This document shows positions 1 through 6,169 of a stretch of 12,573 nt of DNA, one piece after another; the first letter of the stretch is position 1; each line of letters opens with the position of its first letter. A program made the position numbers and the translations under genes. The notes under the pieces are model-generated. The model made no database searches and was not told where the DNA came from. It worked only from the letters and a program-made list of their open reading frames with translations. Source of the stretch: an uncultured Alistipes sp. (GTDB taxonomy: Bacteria > Bacteroidota > Bacteroidia > Bacteroidales > Rikenellaceae); NCBI GenBank assembly GCA_934754975.1, contig CAKVKI010000051.1, forward strand, positions 1 to 12,573. Reading direction: 5' to 3'.

Positions 1-542
1 TCAAGGCTCCGGCCTTCTCGTTCGCCAAGATCCGCGGTATGGATTCGTACCTCTCGCCCGAGATGAAATCCACGGGCGAGGCCATCGGCTACGACGACAA
101 GCTCACCCGTGCGCTTTACAAGGCGCTGCAGGCGACGGGCATGAACGTCTGCAACTACGGCACGATCTTCGTCACCATCGCCGACCACGACAAGGAACAG
201 GCGCTGCCTTTGGTGCGGCGTTTCTACGACCTCGGCTTCAATGTCGAAGCGACGACCGGGACCGCCGAATTCCTGCGCGACCACGGTATCCGCACCCGTA
301 CGCGGCGCAAGCTGAGCGAGGGCAGTTCGGAGATCATCGACGCGCTCCGTCAGGGCCATGTAAGCTATGTAATCAATACCATCGACATCAACCAGCACAA
401 CACCCGGCTCGACGGATACGAAATCCGCCGCACGGCTGTCGAGAACAACGTGACGATCTTCACGGCGCTCGAAACGGTGAAGGTGCTGCTCGATGTACTC
501 GAAGAGATCACTTTCGGAGTTTCGACCATCGACGCGAAGTGA
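1..542 (+). CDS. carB: Carbamoyl phosphate synthase large subunit, C-terminal part (5' truncated by window)
   Basis: This is the last 179 or so codons of the ATP- and glutamine-dependent enzyme that makes carbamoyl phosphate, the first step of UMP (and arginine) synthesis. The frame is open from base 3, and the residues before the first in-window Met (FAKIRG then SPEMKSTGE) are the conserved end of the second ATP-grasp half, so codon 13 (position 39) is not a start. The rest is the MGS-like regulatory domain, where effectors such as UMP bind in characterised CarB enzymes: FVTIADHDK, a GFNVEATTGTAEFL stretch, and a VINTID...RLDGYEIRR segment. The frame ends at TGA 540-542, a normal C-terminus for the family. 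The rest of the gene lies upstream of the window. Its placement before pyrK suggests that it is part of the pyrimidine cluster rather than an arginine locus. Confidence 0.95.
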   Translation, partial: KAPAFSFAKIRGMDSYLSPEMKSTGEAIGYDDKLTRALYKALQATGMNVCNYGTIFVTIADHDKEQALPLVRRFYDLGFNVEATTGTAEFLRDHGIRTRTRRKLSEGSSEIIDALRQGHVSYVINTIDINQHNTRLDGYEIRRTAVENNVTIFTALETVKVLLDVLEEITFGVSTIDAK

Positions 543-576
543 TTTCCGGTTTGAGGGCGCATTTCGCACGCTCCTC

Positions 577-615
577 TTTTGCTCCGAATGGGACCGTATC
601 CCGTTCGGAGCAAAA
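577..615 (+). repeat. Strong 17-bp hairpin in the carB-pyrK spacer
   Basis: Arms 577-593 (TTTTGCTCCGAATGGGA) and 599-615 (TCCCGTTCGGAGCAAAA) pair over 17 bp with one G-U wobble (589/603) and a 5-nt loop CCGTA. No U-run follows the 3' arm on either strand; the T-run is inside the 5' arm. It is therefore not a canonical intrinsic terminator. It ends 50 nt before the pyrK start. Possible roles are mRNA processing or stabilisation between operon segments, Rho-linked or translational attenuation, or a short dispersed repeat. The structure is seen directly; its role is unknown. Confidence 0.75.
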
Positions 616-665
616 TGAACGAAGCGCGGGACCCGTTCTCCGGATCAAAAATCGAAAGGGGATAC

Positions 666-1406
666 ATGTATAAGAAAGGCATCTATAAGATTCTTGCGAA
701 CGAGCCGCTGACGGCTTCGGTGTGGCGCATGGTGCTGGAGGGCGATACCGAATGGATCGTCCGTCCGGGACAATTCGTCAATATCGCGCTCGAAGGCCGC
801 TACCTGCGCCGTCCGATTTCGGTGTGCGACTACGATGCACGGACCCTCACGCTCATCTATAAGGTCGTGGGCGGAGGTACGGAGCAGATGAGCCGCATGG
901 CGGCGGGCGCGGAGCTGGACCTGCTGACGGGACTCGGCAACGGCTTCGACACCTCCAACGATGCGCGGCGGCCCCTGCTGGTAGGCGGCGGCGTAGGCGT
1001 GCCTCCGCTCTACAAGCTGGCTAAAGCGCTGCTGGCTGAGGGCAAACGGGTGAGCGTCGTGCTGGGATTCAATACGGCGGACGAGGTTTTCTATGCCGAT
1101 GAATTCCGGGCGCTGGGGTGCGACGTGCATGTCGCCACGGCCGACGGTTCGGCGGGGACGAAAGGCTTTGTCACGACGGCTATCGCAGGCGACGGCATCG
1201 ACTTCGACTACTTCTATGCCTGCGGTCCGCTGCCGATGCTGCGCGCGCTGTGCGACTCGGTCGCGCAGGACGGCCAGTTGTCGTTCGAGGAACGGATGGG
1301 ATGCGGTTTCGGCGCCTGCATGGGCTGTTCGTGCAAAACGAAATACGGCAACAAACGCATCTGCAAGGAGGGACCTGTACTAACGAAGGGGGAGATCATA
1401 TGGTAA
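666..1406 (+). CDS. pyrK: Dihydroorotate dehydrogenase B electron-transfer subunit
   Basis: This is the 246-aa iron-sulfur flavoprotein partner of class 1B dihydroorotate dehydrogenase. It passes electrons from FMN-bound PyrD through a [2Fe-2S] cluster and FAD to NAD+, in the cytoplasm. Visible motifs, in order, are the FAD-binding RRPISVCDYD (residues 49-58), the glycine-rich nucleotide motif GGGVGVPPLYKLAK (107-120), the ACGP motif (185-188) and the cluster ligands C213, C218, C221 and C233 in a CGFGACMGC...C arrangement. The ATG at 666 is chosen because the family N-terminus begins close to the beta-barrel and AAAGGGG (655-661) lies 4 nt upstream. An in-frame TTG at 579 would run through the upstream hairpin. 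The 3' end overlaps pyrD by 7 nt, which fits translational coupling of the two subunits. The NAD-linked enzyme suits an anaerobic lifestyle. Confidence 0.95.
   Translation: MYKKGIYKILANEPLTASVWRMVLEGDTEWIVRPGQFVNIALEGRYLRRPISVCDYDARTLTLIYKVVGGGTEQMSRMAAGAELDLLTGLGNGFDTSNDARRPLLVGGGVGVPPLYKLAKALLAEGKRVSVVLGFNTADEVFYADEFRALGCDVHVATADGSAGTKGFVTTAIAGDGIDFDYFYACGPLPMLRALCDSVAQDGQLSFEERMGCGFGACMGCSCKTKYGNKRICKEGPVLTKGEIIW
1386..1394 (+). promoter_or_regulatory. Ribosome binding site deciding the pyrD start
   Basis: AAGGGGGAG lies inside the end of pyrK, 5 nt before the ATG at 1400. It is one of the few clear Shine-Dalgarno-like sites in this window. It favours 1400 over the internal ATG at 1457, whose nearest AGGAGG (1438-1443) is 13 nt away and partly inside a small hairpin. 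Confidence 0.6.
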
Positions 1407-2359
1407 GAGAGCAGTTCATCGCACAAAACCGACAGGCAGGAGGACCTGCCGCCGATATGTCCGTCACCCTGAGCGGTCTGAGACTGGACAACCCGGTTGT
1501 TCCGGCCAGCGGTACGTTCGGATACGGCAACGAATTCCGGGATTTTTACGACATCAACATCCTCGGTTCGTTCTCGTTCAAGGGCACTACGCGCGAACCG
1601 CGCTTCGGCAATCCCACGCCCCGCATCGCCGAATGTACGGCGGGGATGATCAACGCCGTGGGACTGCAGAATCCCGGCATCGACGCCGTGATCGCCGAGG
1701 AGTTGCCGCGCCTGAAGAGTTTTTTTCATAAACCCGTGATCGCCAATATCAGCGGTTTCTCGATCGAGGAGTACGCCTATTGCTGCGAGCGGATCGACCG
1801 CGAAGAGCAGGTAGGCATCATCGAGGTCAATGTCTCGTGCCCCAACGTGCGGCACGGCGGCATGTCGTTCGGCACTTCGCCCGAATGTGCGGCCGAAGTG
1901 ACGCGCGCGGTGAAAGCCGTGACGACCAAACCGGTCTATATCAAACTGTCGCCCAACGTGACGGACATCGTCTCGATCGCCCGCGCCTGCGAAGAGGCCG
2001 GCGCCGACGGCATCTGCCTGATCAACACCCTGCTGGGGATGCGGATCGACGTGAGGTGCCGCAAGGCGGTCATCGCCAATACGATGGGCGGATTTTCAGG
2101 CGCTGCGGTCTTTCCCGTGGCCCTGCGGATGGTTTATCAGGTCGCCAAAGCCTGCTCCGTTCCCGTCATGGGATGCGGCGGCGTGACGACGGCCCGCGAC
2201 GTGATCGAGATGATGATGGCCGGGGCCACGGCCGTGCAGGTCGGCGCCGCGAATCTGGTGAACCCTTATGCCTCGAAGGAGATCGTCGAAGCCCTGCCCG
2301 CCGAGATGGAGCGGCTGGGGATCGAGCGGCTGAGCGACATTATAGGAATCGTAGAATAA
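1400..2359 (+). CDS. pyrD: Dihydroorotate dehydrogenase B, catalytic (FMN) subunit
   Basis: This is the cytoplasmic class 1B enzyme that oxidises dihydroorotate to orotate and works with PyrK. It has 319 aa from the ATG at 1400. Recognisable pieces are NPVVPASGTFGYG near the N-terminus (residues 31-43), the NVSCPNVRHGG segment with the class 1 active-site cysteine (C147), KLSPNVTDI, the INTL...GMRID loop, and the FMN phosphate site GCGGVTTARDVIEMMMAGA. The start is not fully settled. ATG 1400 has a good RBS and overlaps the pyrK stop. ATG 1457 would give MSVTLSGLRL, closer to where many homologues begin, so the first 19 residues may be an extension or untranslated. pyrF follows 14 nt downstream. 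Confidence 0.95.
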   Translation: MVREQFIAQNRQAGGPAADMSVTLSGLRLDNPVVPASGTFGYGNEFRDFYDINILGSFSFKGTTREPRFGNPTPRIAECTAGMINAVGLQNPGIDAVIAEELPRLKSFFHKPVIANISGFSIEEYAYCCERIDREEQVGIIEVNVSCPNVRHGGMSFGTSPECAAEVTRAVKAVTTKPVYIKLSPNVTDIVSIARACEEAGADGICLINTLLGMRIDVRCRKAVIANTMGGFSGAAVFPVALRMVYQVAKACSVPVMGCGGVTTARDVIEMMMAGATAVQVGAANLVNPYASKEIVEALPAEMERLGIERLSDIIGIVE

Positions 2360-2373
2360 AGTTAAAATCGGAT

Positions 2374-3081
2374 ATGATGCAACACGACGTAATTATCGCC
2401 TGCGACTTCAAGTCGGCGGAAGATACTTTCAAGTTCCTCGACCTGTTCCGGGACGAGGAGCGCAAACCTTTCCTCAAGATCGGCATGGAGCTTTTCTATG
2501 CCGAAGGTCCCGCCATCGTGCGCGAAATCAAGCGCCGGGGCCACAAGATTTTCCTCGACCTGAAACTGCACGACATTCCCAACACCGTGAAGAAGGCGAT
2601 GGCCGTGCTGTCGCGTCTGGACGTCGATATGTGCAACGTCCATGCGGCCGGAACGGTCGAGATGATGAAATATGCCCTCGAAGGGCTTACCCGCGAAGAC
2701 GGCACGCGGCCCCTGCTGATCGCCGTGACGCAGCTCACCTCGACCAGCGAGGAGCGTATGCGGCAGGAACTGCTTATCAACGCTTCGATCAACGATACGA
2801 TCGTCAAATATGCGCAGAACACCCGTGCCGCAGGGCTGGACGGCGTGGTCTGCTCGCCGCTCGAAGCGGGCATGGTGCATGAAGCCTGCGGAAAAGAGTT
2901 CCTGACCGTCACGCCCGGCGTGCGTTTTGCAGACGGAGACGTTGCGGACCAGGTGCGCGTCACCACGCCCGCCCGTGCGCGGGAGATCGGCTCCGACTTT
3001 ATCGTCGTGGGCCGTCCGATCATCGCCGCTGCGGACCCCGTGGCGGCATACCGCAGGTGCGTGAACGAATTTTGTGATTAA
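2374..3081 (+). CDS. pyrF: Orotidine 5'-phosphate decarboxylase
   Basis: This enzyme catalyses the last step of UMP synthesis, decarboxylation of OMP. The protein is 235 aa, normal for the bacterial short (type 1) form, with a (beta/alpha)8 fold. Key elements are D11 in the first strand (IIACDFK), K35 in FLKIGME, the catalytic D62-x-K64-x-x-D67 in LDLKLHDIPN, the TPGVR motif and the phosphate-binding VVGRPI near the C-terminus. Two adjacent ATGs (2374 and 2377) are possible starts; the first is used here. The gene begins 14 nt after the pyrD stop without a strong RBS, which is usual for Bacteroidota, and is probably cotranscribed. Confidence 0.95.
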   Translation: MMQHDVIIACDFKSAEDTFKFLDLFRDEERKPFLKIGMELFYAEGPAIVREIKRRGHKIFLDLKLHDIPNTVKKAMAVLSRLDVDMCNVHAAGTVEMMKYALEGLTREDGTRPLLIAVTQLTSTSEERMRQELLINASINDTIVKYAQNTRAAGLDGVVCSPLEAGMVHEACGKEFLTVTPGVRFADGDVADQVRVTTPARAREIGSDFIVVGRPIIAAADPVAAYRRCVNEFCD

Positions 3082-3103
3082 ACACGATTAAAAACAGGCG
3101 ATT

Positions 3104-3364
3104 ATGAAACCGGTAAAACTTTTCTACCTGAAAAACTGTCCCTTCTGCCGCAAGGCGCTGCGTTACATCGAAGAGGCCAAGGCCGCACACCCCGAACTGC
3201 AGCCGGTGGCGATCGAAATGATCGAGGAGTCGGAGCAGTCCGATTTGGCCGACACGTTCGATTACTACTATGTACCGACGTTTTACGTCGACGGCGTGAA
3301 GGTCCACGAAGGCGGCATTTATGCCGAGGAGGTGGAGAAGATTTTACGTTCGGCGCTGGAATAA
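3104..3364 (+). CDS. Small glutaredoxin/thioredoxin-fold protein
   Basis: This is an 86-aa cytoplasmic protein with the thioredoxin-fold layout. It has a first strand KLFYLKN, a redox-active C12-P-F-C15 motif, a helix, a second strand ([10 protein letters not shown]), the cis-proline YVPTFYVDG (P58), and a C-terminal G-G-I-Y-A-E-E helix as in glutaredoxins. It has no signal peptide. It sits between pyrF and pyrE with gaps of 22 and 16 nt, so it is almost certainly cotranscribed with the pyrimidine genes. The substrate is unknown. It might reduce a disulfide in a pathway enzyme or service a cysteine-rich partner such as PyrK or the PyrB zinc module, but nothing in the sequence shows that, and it may simply be a hitchhiking gene. 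Confidence 0.85.
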   Translation: MKPVKLFYLKNCPFCRKALRYIEEAKAAHPELQPVAIEMIEESEQSDLADTFDYYYVPTFYVDGVKVHEGGIYAEEVEKILRSALE

Positions 3365-3380
3365 ACAACTACAGAATATC

Positions 3381-4013
3381 ATGGAGAAATCAATTGCTAA
3401 AGACCTGCTTTCGATCGGCGCGGTGTTCCTGCGCCCCGAGCAGCCGTTTACATGGGCCAGCGGCATCAAAAGCCCGATCTACTGCGACAACCGCCTGACG
3501 CTGACGGCGCCTGTCGTGCGCGGACACGTCGAAGAGGGGCTGGCGCAGATCGTCCGCACCCGCTTTCCCGAAGCCGAAGTGCTGATGGGGACTTCGACCG
3601 CGGGCATCGCCCACGCCGCCATTACCGCGACGATCCTCGACCTGCCGATGGGCTATGTGCGCAGCGGTTCGAAGGACCACGGACGCGGCAACCAGATCGA
3701 GGGCAAACTCGAAAAGGGGCAGAAGGTGGTCGTGATCGAGGACCTGATCTCGACCGGCGGTTCGTGCATCGAGGTGGTGACCGCCCTGCGCGAAGCCGGG
3801 GCCGAGGTGCTGGGCGTGGCGTCGATCTTCACCTACGGCATGAAGAAGGGACTGGACCGCATGAAAGAGGCGAACGTCCTCAATTACAGCCTTTCGAATC
3901 TCGACGCGCTGGTGGAAGTGGCCGCCGAGGAGGGGTATATCAAGCCCGAAGACAAGGCCCGTCTGCTGAAATTCCGCGACAATCCGTCGGACGAAAGCTG
4001 GATGGAAAAATAG
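3381..4013 (+). CDS. pyrE: Orotate phosphoribosyltransferase
   Basis: This enzyme transfers the phosphoribosyl group from PRPP to orotate, giving OMP for PyrF. It has 210 aa, normal for the family. Visible motifs are the orotate-side [16 protein letters not shown] (residues 23-38), TSTAGIAHA (71-79), the flexible catalytic loop [11 protein letters not shown] (98-108) and the PRPP-binding [13 protein letters not shown] (116-128). The ATG at 3381 begins [15 protein letters not shown], the usual family N-terminus. It ends with TAG, and the protein length is normal, so TAG is a working stop codon in this genome. That bears on the TAG inside the sigma factor gene downstream. Confidence 0.95.
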   Translation: MEKSIAKDLLSIGAVFLRPEQPFTWASGIKSPIYCDNRLTLTAPVVRGHVEEGLAQIVRTRFPEAEVLMGTSTAGIAHAAITATILDLPMGYVRSGSKDHGRGNQIEGKLEKGQKVVVIEDLISTGGSCIEVVTALREAGAEVLGVASIFTYGMKKGLDRMKEANVLNYSLSNLDALVEVAAEEGYIKPEDKARLLKFRDNPSDESWMEK

Positions 4014-4015
4014 TT

Positions 4016-4038
4016 CGTCGTGATTGCACGACGCTTTT
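4016..4038 (+). terminator. Possible weak terminator or attenuator after pyrE
   Basis: A perfect 7-bp stem CGTCGTG (4016-4022) and CACGACG (4027-4033), with loop ATTG, begins 3 nt after the pyrE stop and is followed by CTTTT. The U-run is short, so termination may be partial. With the 143-nt pyrE-pyrB gap, it could reduce read-through into pyrB. No convincing promoter was recognised in the gap. Confidence 0.4.
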
Positions 4039-4156
4039 CCGCACCTCTCTTGGGGGCATGGAAATGCGGCTTGCAGTCCCGTTCGCACTCCGGTCGGCGC
4101 TGCCTGCAATCCGCAGTATGCCGGCGGCAGACTTCGAACCCCGAGACTTTTGATAA

Positions 4157-5254
4157 ATGAAACAACCTATGAGACACCTGATTGACCCGACCGACCTGAC
4201 GGTGGCCGAAACCGAGCAGATCGTAGCGCTGGCGGAAGATATCATCGCCAACCGCGCCAAATACAGCGAAGCGTGCAGGGGGCGGAAACTGGCGACGCTC
4301 TTTTACGAGCCTTCGACCCGCACCCGCCTGAGTTTCACTTCCGCCATGATGGAGCTGGGCGGCAGCGTCATCGGCTTTTCGGACGCCAATTCGTCGTCCG
4401 TGTCGAAAGGCGAAACCGTGGCGGACACCGTGCGCGTGATCCGCTGCTTCGCGGACATTATCGCCATGCGCCACTTCAAGGAGGGCGCGCCGCTCGTAGC
4501 TTCGCAGTACGCCGGAATCCCGGTTATCAATGCGGGCGACGGCAGCCACAGCCACCCGACGCAGACCCTTACGGACCTTTTGACGATCAAGCGCGAGAAG
4601 GGGCGTTTCGACAACATGACGATCGGTTTCTGCGGCGACCTGAAATTCGGCCGTACGGTCCATTCGCTCATCAAGGCGCTGTCGCGCTATTCGGGGATCA
4701 AGGTGATCCTGATCGCCCCGCAGGAGCTGCGCCTGCCCGACTACATGCTGGCCGAGATGAGCGAGAATTCGAAACTCGAATTCCGCGAAGTCGAGACCAT
4801 GGAAGAGGTGATGCCCGAACTGGACATTCTCTACATGACGCGCGTGCAAAAGGAACGGTTCCTCGATGAAGAGGAGTTCGACCGCGTGAAGAACAGCTTC
4901 GTGCTGGATCCCGAGAGGCTCAAAACCGCGAAGGAGGATATGATTATCCTGCACCCGCTGCCGCGCGTAAACGAAATCACGCGCGCCGTGGACAACGATC
5001 CCCGCGCGGCCTATTTCCGGCAGGTCGAGAACGGCAAGTTCGTGCGCATGGCGCTGATCCTTACGCTGCTGCGCTGGGCCGACGAGAATAAGCCCTTCGA
5101 GAAAACCCCCGTCTTCGGCGAAGATTACGCCGTCAATGAAATGGAGTGTTCCAACCGGCGCTGCATCTCGGCCACCGAAGATGTCGATCAGCTTTTCCAC
5201 CGCATGCCCGACGGCTCGTGCCGCTGCGCCTACTGCGAGGCCAAAGCGAAGTGA
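4157..5254 (+). CDS. pyrB: Aspartate carbamoyltransferase with PyrI-like C-terminal zinc module
   Basis: The protein joins carbamoyl phosphate and L-aspartate to form carbamoyl aspartate, the committed step of UMP synthesis. The catalytic chain is complete: carbamoyl phosphate loop [10 protein letters not shown] (51-60), the S81-V-S-K84-GE loop, HSHPTQ (131-136), HPLPRVNEI (266-274), and the final [14 protein letters not shown] helix (292-305). Family catalytic chains usually end near 305-310 aa; this one has 365. After a short linker come C331-SNRR-C336-IS and C355-R-C357-AY-C360-E, which resemble the C-x4-C...C-x2-C zinc module of PyrI (CPNSNCIS...CKYCE in E. coli). The N-terminal nucleotide-binding domain of PyrI is absent. 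In classical ATCase the zinc module contacts the catalytic chain, so it may aid trimer or higher assembly without CTP/ATP control. A separate pyrI elsewhere in the genome cannot be excluded. An in-frame ATG at 4169 is an alternative start. Confidence 0.93.
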   Translation: MKQPMRHLIDPTDLTVAETEQIVALAEDIIANRAKYSEACRGRKLATLFYEPSTRTRLSFTSAMMELGGSVIGFSDANSSSVSKGETVADTVRVIRCFADIIAMRHFKEGAPLVASQYAGIPVINAGDGSHSHPTQTLTDLLTIKREKGRFDNMTIGFCGDLKFGRTVHSLIKALSRYSGIKVILIAPQELRLPDYMLAEMSENSKLEFREVETMEEVMPELDILYMTRVQKERFLDEEEFDRVKNSFVLDPERLKTAKEDMIILHPLPRVNEITRAVDNDPRAAYFRQVENGKFVRMALILTLLRWADENKPFEKTPVFGEDYAVNEMECSNRRCISATEDVDQLFHRMPDGSCRCAYCEAKAK

Positions 5255-5275
5255 CCTTCAAATATATCTGCTGAT

Positions 5276-5302
5276 AAAGCTCCCTTTTAGGGAGCTTTTT
5301 TT
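5276..5302 (+). terminator. Intrinsic terminator closing the pyrimidine cluster
   Basis: A 9-bp stem AAAGCTCCC (5276-5284) and GGGAGCTTT (5290-5298), with loop TTTTA, runs into an unbroken T-run to 5302. It begins 21 nt after the pyrB stop. It separates the pyr genes from the sigma factor locus and marks the point where sequence becomes more A+T-rich. Confidence 0.9.
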
Positions 5303-5323
5303 ATGCTCTTTGGGAAAAGATAT

Positions 5324-5360
5324 TGTTTTTTCAGGGATATTCTTTGTTGGCGTGTTATTA
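5324..5360 (+). promoter_or_regulatory. Two-box ECF-type promoter candidate, copy 1 (upstream of sigma gene)
   Basis: TGTTTTTTCAGGGATATT (5324-5341) followed by GTTATTA (5354-5360) matches a second copy at 6126-6162, box for box and with the same spacing. CAGGG (5332-5336) and GTTAT (5354-5358) are 17 bp apart, which fits -35/-10 geometry for an ECF sigma factor. It does not match the Bacteroidota housekeeping pattern (TTTG and TAnnTTTG). If used, transcription would start near 5367, about 130 nt before the sigma gene, suggesting autoregulation. Confidence 0.55.
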
Positions 5361-5499
5361 TAATAATGGCCGGGATTTATAAGATGAATTCTGTTGTGTT
5401 GTCGTATTCTGAATTTGCGGGTGGATACGGTTGGTTCTGCTTTATCTGTCGGGCGCGGATATTGCACACCTGCTTAACATCTCAAAAATAAACAGTCGT

Positions 5500-6075
5500 A
5501 TGGAACTTCAGTCCGGTTCGGTTTTGGATATCGGGGCGTTCAACCGCCTTTTCAGGGAGTACCAGCGGCGATTTATCCGTTTTGCAGCAACTTATGTTTC
5601 CGATGTCGCTGCTGCAGAGGATATCGTCATGGAAAGTTTTACGGCAGCATGGGAAAAACGCTCGATACTTACCGTTACGACATTTCCGCCCTACACGCTG
5701 ACAATCGTAAAAAATAAGTGCCTGAATCATCTGCGCGCGCTGGATGTCCGTTCGCGTGCGGCCTAGGATATGCATACCCATGGAACACGGATGCTTCATA
5801 CGCGTATTGCGACGCTTCAGGCCTGCGACCCCGAGGAGCTATTCAGCGAGGAGGCCCGGCGCCTGATGAATGAAACGCTTGACAGGCTGCCGGCGAAAAC
5901 CAGGAAAATCTTTATCCGCAGTCGTTTCGACGCAAAAAGTTATAAGGAAATTGCCGCCGAAATGGATACGACCGTCAAAAGCGTCGAATTCGAAGTGTCT
6001 AAGGCGATGAAGGCGCTGCGGGTAGCGTTGAAGGACTACCTTGCCTTTTTTCTTTTCTGGATTTATATCAATTAA
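5500..6075 (+). pseudogene. ECF RNA polymerase sigma factor interrupted by in-frame TAG
   Basis: From ATG 5500 the frame encodes a Bacteroidota-type ECF sigma factor of 191 codons, a normal length, with a TAG at codon 89 (5764-5766). Before the stop lies sigma region 2: FNRLFREYQRRFIRFAATYV and DVAAAEDIVMESFTAAWE (about residues 14-52), then TLTIVKNKCLNHLRAL. After it, in the same frame, come the family's linker motif RIATLQACDPEELFSEEARR and sigma region 4 with its helix-turn-helix (SYKEIAAEMDTTVKSVEFEVSKAMKALR, about 147-174), ending in the typical LKDYLAFFLFW tail. Nothing is missing around the TAG, so a single base change is the simplest cause. An ATG at 5770, 3 nt after the stop, could allow reinitiation of a separate sigma-4 piece (101 aa). 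Translated alone, the first part (88 aa) lacks promoter -35 recognition. It is followed by its presumed anti-sigma factor. Confidence 0.85.
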
Positions 6076-6125
6076 TATTCAAAACGTTAAATCTGCCGCA
6101 CCCGAACTGTTGCTGAAAAATCGGC

Positions 6126-6162
6126 TGTTTTTTCAGGGATATTTCCGGATGGGGTGTTATTA
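6126..6162 (+). promoter_or_regulatory. Two-box ECF-type promoter candidate, copy 2 (upstream of anti-sigma gene)
   Basis: TGTTTTTTCAGGGATATT (6126-6143) and GTTATTA (6156-6162) repeat the sequence at 5324-5360 exactly in both boxes and in the 12-nt spacing; only GG (6151-6152) and GT (6154-6155) are also shared within the spacer. The second box ends 7 nt before the anti-sigma ATG at 6170. A start point 6-8 nt beyond a -10 box would place the 5' end at or next to the start codon, implying a leaderless or nearly leaderless mRNA. Confidence 0.55.
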
Positions 6163-6169
6163 CTATGTC

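Noticed and set aside
1780..2373. Upstream open stretch in the pyrF frame
   Set aside because: It lies inside pyrD and is arginine-rich, low-quality translation of a G+C-rich gene; PyrF homology begins at 2374.
3452..4153. Plus-strand 233-aa frame overlapping pyrE
   Set aside because: It is Arg/Gly-rich shadow translation in another frame of pyrE, with no family motif.
4014..4156. Possible small gene in the pyrE-pyrB gap
   Set aside because: Short open stretches exist but have no recognisable protein features and no supported start; the region is described only as a spacer with a weak terminator-like hairpin.
3884..5200. Long minus-strand open frame (438 aa) across pyrE and pyrB
   Set aside because: It is antisense to two clear genes, rich in His/Arg/Gln without domain features, and is typical of mirror frames in G+C-rich coding DNA.
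5303..5491. Small open frame (62 aa) between the terminator and sigma gene
   Set aside because: It starts at the end of the terminator T-run and contains the promoter-like repeat; no motif or RBS supports it. Only the inner 41-codon part is mentioned, as a remote possibility.
5764..5766. TAG read as an amino acid (stop-codon recoding)
   Set aside because: pyrE in the same window ends with TAG at the normal protein length, no suppressor tRNA was seen, and there is no pyrrolysine context; kept only as an unlikely alternative.
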